Source: CAZHGD01 sp964531735 | GTDB lineage: Bacteria; Armatimonadota; UBA10988 | Direction of reading: 5' to 3' | Length of the DNA stretch: 5,518 bases | Assembly (NCBI GenBank): GCA_964531735.1 | Contig: CAZHGD010000254.1 | Location: forward strand, 1-5,518 | Part shown: one piece after another, positions 1-5,518 of the stretch | Position numbering within the stretch: position 1 is the stretch's first letter | Layout: each line of letters opens with the position of its first letter | Position numbers and translations under genes: made by a program | Notes under the pieces: model-generated | Seen by the model: only the letters and a program-made list of their open reading frames with translations | Told to the model about the DNA's origin: nothing | The model's database searches: none

Positions 1-1
1 G

Positions 2-1681
2 CTGGCCGAGAGTAGCCCGGCCAGCGGCGCCGGTCCGGCGCCGGTCGTCGCGCCGTCGGCCGAGCCGGCCAAGAGCGACTGGCTGCTGCTCTGGTGGCGT
101 GGGTCGGTGTCGGAGCCCACCGACCAGCGTGCCTTGCAGCAGGTGGTAATCAAGGACGCCAACGGCCGCCTGTTCCGCGAGGTGCTGCGCTGCAAGGCCG
201 AAGTGCTCGACGAGGTCATCGGGGCCCTGGAACGGCTCAAGGTCCGGCTGACCTGGCTGCGCCAGTACTTCGGCGGCTGGGCGGTGCGGGCGCCGGCCAT
301 GGACGACTACCTGCCTCGCGACGATGCCGAGCGCGAGTTCGTGCTGGTCGACGAAGAGAGCACCAGCCGCTGGGCCGCGATGAAGAACGCGCCGCTCAAC
401 CTGAAGCACGTGCGCCTCTATCGCGAGCTGATGGCCCAGGTCGGCCTCAAGCTGCCCGACGAGGATGACGACGGGCGACCGTACCTGCTGGTGGGCGGAC
501 TGCCGGTCAACCGGCGGAACCGGCAGACCGACTACAGCTACCTCGAGGAACTGGAGGGCGACATCTACGCCGCCATCGGCAACGCGCCCGACGGTCCCTA
601 CGCGCTCGACGTGATCGACTACCTGCAGAAGGAGGCCGAGGTGGCCAGCCGCCGCTTCGTCGACCTGCACCAGGAGGCCTCGGTGCTACTGCGGTTCGAG
701 CCCGACATGGCCTACAACCAGGACTGCCGGTTCGGCGCCGACGTTGACCGCTGGGAGCTGATCTACGACCACGACGCCGAGGGCGTGGAGTTGTTCGAGA
801 ACCTGGTGACCACCACCAAGGCCGGCCACGACTTCGCCGACCGCGCCTGCGAGCTGCACACGGAGCCGGACAGCAAGATGCGGTCGGTGGTCTCGCTGGT
901 CCACCACCGTGGCGGCATCGCCACACCGCTGATTGCCGGCTACGACGTGGACCGCATCCGGCGGGTGACGGTGAGCATCACGGAGAAGCAGTTCCCGCCG
1001 TTCATCGACGAGCGCATCAAGCCACCGGTGCCCCTGAAGATCATGGAGGAGGCGGCGCAGTTGCTGCTGGGCGGTCTGGTGCTCGGGCAGGACCGGGTCT
1101 TCCGAGTCGAAGGGAGCGGGCTCCGGCTTACCTACCAGGTGCAGGAGAACCAGGCCTACCGGGCGCTGCACAAGGACCTGCCGCTGGAGTTCGAGCAGGC
1201 CCGCGAGGATCTGGCGCGCGACGACTTCGTGCGCGACCAGCTCATCACCCGGATCCGAGCGCTGCAGGCGCCCGAAGAGGTGGGTGTCTCCGTGGTCAAC
1301 CTGACCGCCGGTTTCCAGAACCTGAACTACCACTTGGTCAACCGGACGCCGCGGTGCGAAGCACAGCAGGTGGACGTCTGGGGCCAGTTGGGCCAGCCGG
1401 GCAACATCTATCTCAGCAATCTGAGCTACGAGAACGCGTTCGGCTACCTGGCCCGCTTCGTGGCTACCCACGGCTTCGATTGCGTGGTGGAGGTCGAGCA
1501 CAACTACGCCAAGTGGTACCGGGTCGGTGAGCGCCTGGAGAACGGTTCGGCGGCCAACAATGCGGGCTTCTACTGCAAGCATGGGCCGGACTGCGCCACC
1601 TACATCGGGCGTGCGCTGCCGCCGTTCAACCAACGCTGTCCGCACTGCGACAACACGGGGCGGGTGAAGACAGGGCACTAG
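2..1681 (+). CDS. C-terminal part of a large soluble protein with zinc-ribbon tail; possibly tubulin-like (5' end outside window)
   Basis: The frame is open from the left edge to the TAG at 1679-1681, so 559 residues are visible and the true start is upstream. A GTG at 107 is in frame, but it lacks a Shine-Dalgarno sequence and coding sequence continues upstream, so I do not treat it as the start. The visible part begins with an Ala/Pro/Ser-rich linker (2-75), then a mixed helical/acidic region with no membrane segment. Nucleotides 880-1140 read like the C-terminal region of bacterial tubulin-like (Tubulin_2/FtsZl-type) proteins: a VVSLVHHRGG stretch, a FIDERI motif, then a Leu-rich LLLGGLVLG helix. 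This similarity is from memory and weak, and the GTP-binding glycine loop would lie outside the window. The last 35 residues hold four cysteines (codons at 1574, 1592, 1637, 1646; C-x5-C-x14-C-x2-C), consistent with a zinc ribbon. Gene 2 follows after 46 bases. The coding call is firm; the family is tentative. Confidence 0.9.
   Translation: MAESSPASGAGPAPVVAPSAEPAKSDWLLLWWRGSVSEPTDQRALQQVVIKDANGRLFREVLRCKAEVLDEVIGALERLKVRLTWLRQYFGGWAVRAPAMDDYLPRDDAEREFVLVDEESTSRWAAMKNAPLNLKHVRLYRELMAQVGLKLPDEDDDGRPYLLVGGLPVNRRNRQTDYSYLEELEGDIYAAIGNAPDGPYALDVIDYLQKEAEVASRRFVDLHQEASVLLRFEPDMAYNQDCRFGADVDRWELIYDHDAEGVELFENLVTTTKAGHDFADRACELHTEPDSKMRSVVSLVHHRGGIATPLIAGYDVDRIRRVTVSITEKQFPPFIDERIKPPVPLKIMEEAAQLLLGGLVLGQDRVFRVEGSGLRLTYQVQENQAYRALHKDLPLEFEQAREDLARDDFVRDQLITRIRALQAPEEVGVSVVNLTAGFQNLNYHLVNRTPRCEAQQVDVWGQLGQPGNIYLSNLSYENAFGYLARFVATHGFDCVVEVEHNYAKWYRVGERLENGSAANNAGFYCKHGPDCATYIGRALPPFNQRCPHCDNTGRVKTGH
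1574..1648 (+). other. Zinc-ribbon-like four-cysteine motif at the C terminus of gene 1
   Basis: Cys codons at 1574, 1592, 1637 and 1646 give the spacing C-x5-C-x14-C-x2-C. The second pair lies in the turn QRCPHCDN, which is typical of a zinc knuckle. Additional His residues (in CKHG and PHC) could also act as ligands. A zinc-binding tail would suit a role in partner or nucleic-acid contact. The metal-binding assignment is inferred from spacing alone. Confidence 0.55.
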
Positions 1682-1697
1682 TGGGCCAACCGAGACG

Positions 1698-1718
1698 GGC
1701 GATCGGATTGGCGATCGG
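1698..1718. repeat. Two direct copies of GGCGATCGG upstream of the pseudo-protease gene
   Basis: GGCGATCGG occurs at 1698-1706 and 1710-1718, separated by ATT, giving a 12-bp period. Each copy contains the palindrome CGATCG. The pair fills the 46-base gap before gene 2 and could be an operator-like site, or chance. Confidence 0.4.
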
Positions 1719-1727
1719 GTGGGTGAC

Positions 1728-2531
1728 ATGGTCGACTACTACGAGAACGGGAACGACGTACTGCAGATGCCGGCGGTGACCGGCAGCTTCCAGGCGCGCC
1801 AGGCCAGGCCGGCCGTGGTGGTGCTGCTGGTGGTGCTGTGCCTGGGCGCCTGTTGGCTGGCGACGGCCTATGGCCCGGCCGGGCCGCTGACGCCGGCCCG
1901 GCTGCGCGAGGCGATGGTGCTGATCCAGACCACCGACCGTGGTCAGCCGGTGTACAGCACGGGTTGGCTCTGCCGCCCGAACGTGGTGGTGGCAGCCGAC
2001 TCGGCGGTGCGCACACCCGAGGGGCAGCCCCGCCAGGGCGTGGTGGTCTACGTCAACGGCGGGCGCGAGAAGTGCGCCATGCAGGGCACCAGTGGCCGCA
2101 ACGACGTGGCTGTGGACGCCGGCCGAACGGTGCAGGAGAACGTCGGCGCGACGGTCTTCGCCATCCAGCCGCCGCGGCAGGCGATGCGGCCGCTGCTGGT
2201 CAACGCCGACCCGAACGCGGTCTGCCAGGGGATGCCGCTTCGCATCTGCGGCATGAACAAGGAGAACCAGGCCCTGAGCTTCGGTCCCGAGCGGGTGACG
2301 ACCGTCGAGCGCGTGGAGAGCACCCACTTCGTCTACCTCAAGTTCCAGGGCCAGTTGATCCCGACCACGCTGGGCGCTGCCGCGGTGGACGCGCGCGACG
2401 GCCGGGTGGTCGGGTTCCTGGACCGTGCGCCGACCGGCGGGCAGGCGGCCGAACACCGGGCGGTGTCGGTGTCGCTGCTGCGGCCGGCGCTGGAGAAGCA
2501 CGCCGTACCGCTGGCGCTGCAAGGGCAATAA
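1728..2531 (+). CDS. Membrane-anchored, probably inactive trypsin/HtrA-like protein (pseudo-protease)
   Basis: The product is 267 residues from the ATG at 1728. A GTG at 1719 is an alternative adding three residues; both have only a weak GGGTGGG ribosome site, and I prefer the ATG. A short polar N terminus precedes one membrane helix (about residues 28-47), with Arg before it, suggesting N-in topology and an exported C-terminal domain. That domain (about 55-267) follows the trypsin-like layout: a first strand block STGWLCRPNVVVAADSAV, an RNDVAV block, and TTLGAAAVDARDGRVVG near the end. Against the family motifs TAAHVV, DLAL and GNSGGPVVD, the catalytic His aligns with Asp91, the Asp is kept (Asp126), and the nucleophilic Ser aligns with Leu215. 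It therefore probably does not cleave peptides and may act as a sensor or scaffold. Its position between gene 1 and the channel genes suggests it belongs to the same membrane complex. A different beta-barrel fold cannot be excluded. Confidence 0.75.
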   Translation: MVDYYENGNDVLQMPAVTGSFQARQARPAVVVLLVVLCLGACWLATAYGPAGPLTPARLREAMVLIQTTDRGQPVYSTGWLCRPNVVVAADSAVRTPEGQPRQGVVVYVNGGREKCAMQGTSGRNDVAVDAGRTVQENVGATVFAIQPPRQAMRPLLVNADPNAVCQGMPLRICGMNKENQALSFGPERVTTVERVESTHFVYLKFQGQLIPTTLGAAAVDARDGRVVGFLDRAPTGGQAAEHRAVSVSLLRPALEKHAVPLALQGQ

Positions 2532-2537
2532 CGCCAG

Positions 2538-2559
2538 CGGACGGAGACGGAGCCGTCCG
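2538..2559 (+). promoter_or_regulatory. Intercistronic hairpin abutting the ribosome binding site of the channel gene
   Basis: The arms CGGACGG (2538-2544) and CCGTCCG (2553-2559) are perfect reverse complements with an 8-base loop. The stem ends one base before the Shine-Dalgarno sequence at 2561. No T-run follows, so it is not an obvious terminator. It could influence translation or stability of the downstream channel mRNA. The function is inferred. Confidence 0.45.
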
Positions 2560-2560
2560 G

Positions 2561-2567
2561 AGGGAGG
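2561..2567 (+). promoter_or_regulatory. Strong ribosome binding site for the channel gene
   Basis: AGGGAGG lies 6 bases before the ATG at 2574 and fixes that start codon. It is much stronger than the ribosome site of the preceding gene. Confidence 0.8.
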
Positions 2568-2573
2568 GGCACG

Positions 2574-4535
2574 ATGGGTGCGGTGGTTCCCTGGCTGGTG
2601 GTCGGAGCAGCGCTGGTCTGGCTGGTCAAGCTGACGCGCGACGGGTGGCTGGAGTCGGGCGAGGTCAGCCGCCTGGCCGCCGGCGTGCGCTTGGTGGCGG
2701 ACGACACCATCTCGCTCAAGCAGCTCGTCAACGCCTTTCTGGAGGCCAACCAGAAAGAGGTCCGGCCGGTTGGCAAGACGCGTCTGGAAGAGCAGGCGGC
2801 TGGCGAAGGCGAGATCCTCCAGCAGTGTCTCGACCGGGCCTGGCGCCTGTGCCAGCGCGGTTGGGCCGCGGAGGGCTCGCCGCTGCTCGGGGGCAGCCTC
2901 GAGCCCTGGCAGAACGCGGTGGTCGACCGGCTGCGGAGCCGGCCGGACGGGATCGTGTTGACCGCGCTGGCCATGACCGTGTTCGGCCTCATGGCCACGC
3001 TGTACCTGCTGTCGTGTGGCCTGGCGCCGCAGGCGGCCGACACAGCGGCCAAAGCGGCGTCGGCCGCGCCCAGCTTGGCCGCGCAGGCCGGGACCGCCAG
3101 CCTGGCGGCGGTCAACAGCCTGTCGGGCATGTGGAAAGCGTTCCTGCCCACCTTCGCCGGGATTCTGTTCGGCCTGTGGGTGCGCCACTTGGCGCTCGGT
3201 GCCATCGGCCACTGGGACCAGGCCACCTCGGCGCTCGACGGCGCCGTCGTCCAGTTGGTCGCCTTGGCGCGGCGGGCGGGCGATATGGGCGCGGCGGCCA
3301 ACAAGCTCGTGTCGGCGGCCGAGAGCCTGCGCAGCGGCGCCGCGCCGCTCCAGACGGTGATCCAGGGGCTGCAGCAAGCGGTCAGCGGCCTGGACTCCAA
3401 CCGCATGGTGGCGGCCGCCGACGAGTTGACCCGAAGCACTCAGGCCCTGGCGGACACCACCGCCGGGTTCGGCCCCAAAGCCAAGGACCTCAATGACGCA
3501 GCCAAGGCTGTCTCGGCCTCGACCGGTGGCCTGGCGAAGGCCGCCGACAAGGCGGCGGCGCGGCTGAGCGATGCGAGCAATGCGTTGGAGCCGTTGCTCG
3601 AGGTGGCCGAGCCGATCCGCCTCTCGGTCAGTGGCCTGTATGCCGCCGCCGGCACGCTGGGCGAGCGCCTGGACGGCTTCACGCGCGTGGTGGACGGCAA
3701 GCTGAGTCCGGCGCTGACCGATCTGGCCGGTGCGCATGTGCCGATGGCGGCACGGATCGGCGAGGCCGGGGCGACCTTGGAGGCGGCGGCCGGCACGCTC
3801 GACCGCGTGGCCACTAGCCTCGCCGACGCGCAGGCCCAGTCGAAGCAGGCCATCGAGAAGCTGGCCGACAGCCTGAGCGAGTCCACCGCTCAGCAACAGC
3901 GCGCCTTCGCCGACCTGCAACTGGTCATGGACGATGCGCTGGCCGGCCAGCGCCAGTTCCAGGACGCCGCAGTGCAGGCGATCCATGCCCAGTTGGCCGA
4001 AGCGCCGCCGGTGGTGGAGGAGTTGACCGCCGTGGCCGCGGGGCTGCGCGAGCAGCTCCAGGGCATGTCGGACGGCGCGGCGGCGGTGCAGGAGGCCGTC
4101 GCCGCCGCGGCGGCCGCCACGGCCGGCCAGCAAGCGCAACTCACCGCGCTGCACCAGGCGGTGCAGCAGATGGCGTCGGCGGCGACGACCATGCAGCAGG
4201 CGGCCAGCCGACCCGAGTCGGGCCGAGGCATGGCCCCGCTGAAGGGCGCGCTGGAGGACATTGGCAAGCAGCTCCGCGAGCTCAACCAGCAGCAGGCGCG
4301 GGTGGCCAAGCTGCTCGAGGCGAGCGCGGCCCGTGGCCGCGGCGAGGACGAGGACGAGGACCAGGTGCCGGTTTGGCAGCAGCACGCGCAGCGCTATGGC
4401 GTCACCGCGCTCCGGGTGCTGGGCTGGGCGGTGATGGTGGTGGCCGGCTCGGTGGTCATCGGGCTGGGCATCGACTATGGCCTGGTGCCGAGTTGGGCTG
4501 CCTCGCTGCTGCGCAGCATGCCTTGGAACTTCTGA
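2574..4535 (+). CDS. MotA/TolQ/ExbB-family proton channel protein, ZorA-like, with long helical tail and extra C-terminal membrane helix
   Basis: The product is 653 residues; the start is set by a strong ribosome site. Membrane helices are visible at about residues 4-19, 126-149 and 187-208, with a cytoplasmic loop (20-125) between the first two: the ExbB/TolQ/ZorA arrangement. Two family signatures support this. MTVFGL (134-139) aligns with GTVWGI of ExbB/TolQ, placing Thr135 at the pore Thr of helix 2. AFLPTFAGI (189-197) aligns with ALLATAIGL, placing Thr193 at the pore Thr of helix 3. Residues about 210-590 form an Ala/Leu/Gln-rich helical, coiled-coil-like tail, as in ZorA but unlike ExbB. 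The tail ends in an acidic EDEDED patch (591-596) and is followed by a fourth hydrophobic segment (about 609-633), which I do not expect in ZorA. The periplasmic loop 150-186 is Ala-rich and longer than in ExbB. It would assemble with the gene 19 bases downstream into an ion-driven motor. Coding call is certain, channel family likely, ZorA-type role inferred. Confidence 0.8.
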   Translation: MGAVVPWLVVGAALVWLVKLTRDGWLESGEVSRLAAGVRLVADDTISLKQLVNAFLEANQKEVRPVGKTRLEEQAAGEGEILQQCLDRAWRLCQRGWAAEGSPLLGGSLEPWQNAVVDRLRSRPDGIVLTALAMTVFGLMATLYLLSCGLAPQAADTAAKAASAAPSLAAQAGTASLAAVNSLSGMWKAFLPTFAGILFGLWVRHLALGAIGHWDQATSALDGAVVQLVALARRAGDMGAAANKLVSAAESLRSGAAPLQTVIQGLQQAVSGLDSNRMVAAADELTRSTQALADTTAGFGPKAKDLNDAAKAVSASTGGLAKAADKAAARLSDASNALEPLLEVAEPIRLSVSGLYAAAGTLGERLDGFTRVVDGKLSPALTDLAGAHVPMAARIGEAGATLEAAAGTLDRVATSLADAQAQSKQAIEKLADSLSESTAQQQRAFADLQLVMDDALAGQRQFQDAAVQAIHAQLAEAPPVVEELTAVAAGLREQLQGMSDGAAAVQEAVAAAAAATAGQQAQLTALHQAVQQMASAATTMQQAASRPESGRGMAPLKGALEDIGKQLRELNQQQARVAKLLEASAARGRGEDEDEDQVPVWQQHAQRYGVTALRVLGWAVMVVAGSVVIGLGIDYGLVPSWAASLLRSMPWNF

Positions 4536-4540
4536 GGACG

Positions 4541-4547
4541 AGGGAGG
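4541..4547 (+). promoter_or_regulatory. Strong ribosome binding site for the MotB/ZorB-like gene
   Basis: AGGGAGG lies 7 bases before the ATG at 4555. It decides this start over the in-frame ATG at 4477, which lies inside the upstream gene and has no comparable site. Confidence 0.8.
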
Positions 4548-4554
4548 CCGTGCC

Positions 4555-5304
4555 ATGTTGATGCCACCGCGGATCGGCCGGAACGGCGCCGCCGGCGTGA
4601 CGCTCAACCCGTTCGTCGTCCTGTGCGACATCACCGTGTCGGTCATCCTCTGTTTGGCGGTGACCATGGTCTTCCAGGCGGCGCAGGCCAAAGTGCCAGT
4701 GGAGACCAGCACGTCGGTCGAGGAGAGCCTGCGGCTGTTCTCGGCCGGCAGCGGGCCCGCCTCCGGGCGGCTGCGGCCGGGCGCGGCCGCCGCGCGGCCG
4801 TGGCAGGTGCTGCCCGGACTGGACACGGTGCTGGTCCGCCTGCAAGCCGATGAGCTGTTCGAGTGGTCGAAGTCCGAGCCCAAACCGAAGGCGGTGCAGT
4901 GCTTCAATGAGCTGATCGAGCCGTTGGGCGCCTTGCTGGACGCGCGCCAGGCGGGCAACGGCCGGATCCTCGAGGTGCAGATTCAGGGGCACACGTCGTT
5001 CGAGCCGCGGGACAACACACCGGACTCGTACGGGCGCTGCTACGAGCTGGCGCAGGAGCGGGCCGAGCGAGTGCGCCAACATCTGGTGCGGCCGGACACA
5101 CGCCTGTGGCAGCACCGCCACTTGTTCGCCACCGCCGCGTATGCCTGGCACCGGCCGGCCAGACGCGAGGTGTACCTGGCGAGTAACCGCGATGTCTCGT
5201 GCAACCGGCGTATCGACATCCGCATCTTGTTCCATAACCCCAACCTGCCGGAGAGCGAACAGACGGTGATCCGGCCCATGGACGAGAAGTGCGAGCAGCA
5301 CTGA
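4555..5304 (+). CDS. MotB/ZorB-like motor stator subunit with OmpA-family peptidoglycan-binding domain
   Basis: The product is 249 residues. A short basic N terminus leads into one membrane helix (about 18-42) that begins NPFVVLCDITVS. Asp25 sits early in this helix, like the ion-carrying Asp of MotB, ExbD and ZorB. A linker (about 43-90) precedes a C-terminal OmpA-like domain (about 91-230). The core motifs are VQIQGHTS (141-148, matching the IxGHTD strand), YELAQERAERVRQHL (163-177, matching the LSxxRAxxV helix) and NRRIDIRI (217-224, matching NRRVEI). Arg169 of the peptide-binding helix is kept, but the Asp of GHTD is Ser148 and the LS pair is LA, so diaminopimelate binding may be altered. 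The role is to anchor the motor to peptidoglycan and carry ions together with the upstream channel protein, 19 bases away. The short linker resembles ZorB more than flagellar MotB. No flagellar genes are seen, so a flagellar role is unlikely. Confidence 0.87.
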   Translation: MLMPPRIGRNGAAGVTLNPFVVLCDITVSVILCLAVTMVFQAAQAKVPVETSTSVEESLRLFSAGSGPASGRLRPGAAAARPWQVLPGLDTVLVRLQADELFEWSKSEPKPKAVQCFNELIEPLGALLDARQAGNGRILEVQIQGHTSFEPRDNTPDSYGRCYELAQERAERVRQHLVRPDTRLWQHRHLFATAAYAWHRPARREVYLASNRDVSCNRRIDIRILFHNPNLPESEQTVIRPMDEKCEQH

Positions 5305-5317
5305 GTCGCAACCTGGA

Positions 5318-5336
5318 CCGCCCGGGCTCAGGGCGG
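5318..5336 (+). promoter_or_regulatory. Short GC hairpin between the MotB/ZorB-like gene and gene 5
   Basis: CCGCCC (5318-5323) and GGGCGG (5331-5336) pair with a 7-base loop. There is no T-run, so it is a poor rho-independent terminator. It lies just before the ribosome site GGGAG (5339-5343) and may be a processing or translation element, or chance in GC-rich DNA. Confidence 0.25.
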
Positions 5337-5347
5337 GTGGGAGAGCG

Positions 5348-5518
5348 ATGAGCAACTGGTCAGTGGTCACCAAGCTGCCGACCGCCGTCGACTATCCTGA
5401 GTCGGCGGCAGCCTGGGAGTGGGTCGAGCTCCGCGAGCGCTACCTCGCGCGGCCCTGGGCGTTGGCCGACCGCGAGCTGCTGGTGGCCAGCGCGCTGGCC
5501 ACCAGGGCGGCGCTGACG
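5348..5518 (+). CDS. Unrecognised protein, N-terminal 57 codons only (3' end outside window)
   Basis: An ATG at 5348 follows GGGAG at 5339-5343 with a 4-base gap, and the frame stays open to the right edge. It lies 43 bases after the MotB/ZorB-like gene on the same strand, so it is probably the next operon member. The visible peptide starts MSNWSVVTKLPTAVDYPE, then becomes helical and Trp/Arg/Glu/Ala-rich. There is no signal peptide or membrane helix in the first 40 residues. I do not recognise the family. By position it would correspond to the effector genes (zorC/zorD) that follow zorB in Zorya loci, but nothing in these 57 residues shows that. Codons 45-53 lie in a perfect 26-bp palindrome. 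Confidence 0.8.
   Translation, partial: MSNWSVVTKLPTAVDYPESAAAWEWVELRERYLARPWALADRELLVASALATRAALT
5480..5505. repeat. Perfect 26-bp palindrome inside gene 5
   Basis: The left arm CTGGTGGCCAGC (5480-5491) and right arm GCTGGCCACCAG (5494-5505) are exact reverse complements around a central GC that is itself self-complementary, so all 26 bases are palindromic. The flanking bases 5479 and 5506 do not pair. It could be a protein-binding site for a dimer, a cruciform, or a stable mRNA hairpin early in gene 5. It also encodes ordinary-looking Leu/Val/Ala/Ser residues, so the function is unknown. Confidence 0.8.

Noticed and set aside
1..46. Inverted repeat GCTGGCC/GGCCAGC (1-7, 19-25) and direct repeat GGCGCCGGTC (26-35, 37-46)
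   Set aside because: They fall in the Ala/Pro-rich linker of gene 1, where GC-rich codons readily create such repeats, and the window edge prevents seeing their full extent.
686..1729. A 347-codon open frame on the - strand opposite gene 1
   Set aside because: It mirrors gene 1, has no recognisable domain, and its composition (Val/Leu/Arg/His-rich) fits an antisense shadow.
1838..3496. A 552-codon open frame on the + strand in another frame
   Set aside because: The product is Gly/Ala/Arg-rich shadow sequence crossing the end of gene 2 and the start of gene 3, both of which have clear domain motifs and better starts.
4107..4130. Repeated GGCCGGCCAGC-type words, also near 3944
   Set aside because: They lie in Ala/Gly/Gln codons of the helical tail and are expected from codon bias.
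3190..4340. Helical tail as a chemoreceptor signalling domain
   Set aside because: It is Ala/Gln/Leu-rich like chemoreceptors, but I see no conserved hairpin-tip motif, and the ExbB-type pore motifs upstream point to a channel protein.
4477..4554. Extended start for the MotB/ZorB-like gene at the ATG at 4477
   Set aside because: It would overlap the channel gene by 59 bases and add a Cys-rich leader before the membrane helix. The ATG at 4555 has a strong, well-spaced ribosome site.
1626..4958. A 1110-codon open frame on the - strand
   Set aside because: It covers three well-supported + strand genes, has no ribosome site that I can see, and its product is low-complexity Arg/His/Gly/Leu/Gln sequence. 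Long antisense frames are expected in DNA with such high third-position GC.
4456..5373. A 305-codon open frame on the - strand opposite gene 4
   Set aside because: It overlaps the OmpA-domain gene completely and has no family motif.

Overview
The window is very GC-rich with strong third-position GC bias, and every supported gene lies on the + strand. Intergenic gaps are short (46, 42, 19 and 43 bases), and strong Shine-Dalgarno sequences precede genes 3 and 4. This is typical of one bacterial operon in a high-GC organism. An OmpA/MotB-type peptidoglycan-binding protein suggests a cell with a periplasm or cell-wall space. The sequence does not let me name a phylum. No mobile element, RNA gene, CRISPR array or gene-free stretch over 300 bases is visible.

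Layout: (1) 2-1681, the C-terminal 559 codons of a larger soluble protein that enters from the left edge. It ends in a four-cysteine, zinc-ribbon-like tail, and its C-terminal half weakly resembles bacterial tubulin-like (Tubulin_2/FtsZl-type) proteins. (2) 1728-2531, a single-pass membrane protein with a trypsin/HtrA-like domain whose catalytic His and Ser appear to be replaced. (3) 2574-4535, a MotA/TolQ/ExbB-family channel protein resembling ZorA of the Zorya anti-phage system, with a roughly 400-residue helical tail and an unexpected fourth, C-terminal membrane segment. (4) 4555-5304, a MotB/ZorB/OmpA-like partner with an Asp in its single membrane helix and a C-terminal peptidoglycan-binding domain. 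(5) 5348 to the right edge, the first 57 codons of an unrecognised protein.

How they may work together (inference): genes 3 and 4 would form an ion-driven, peptidoglycan-anchored inner-membrane motor of the ZorAB/MotAB/ExbBD type. The pseudo-protease would be a membrane-anchored sensor or scaffold facing the periplasm. Gene 1, possibly a tubulin-superfamily GTPase, and gene 5 would be cytoplasmic partners or effectors. I do not recognise this gene combination as a named system. It could be a Zorya-like defence variant or a membrane-remodelling/motility apparatus, and the window alone cannot decide.

The most notable DNA-level signals are a perfect 26-bp palindrome inside gene 5 and a 7-bp-stem hairpin flush against the ribosome binding site of the channel gene.
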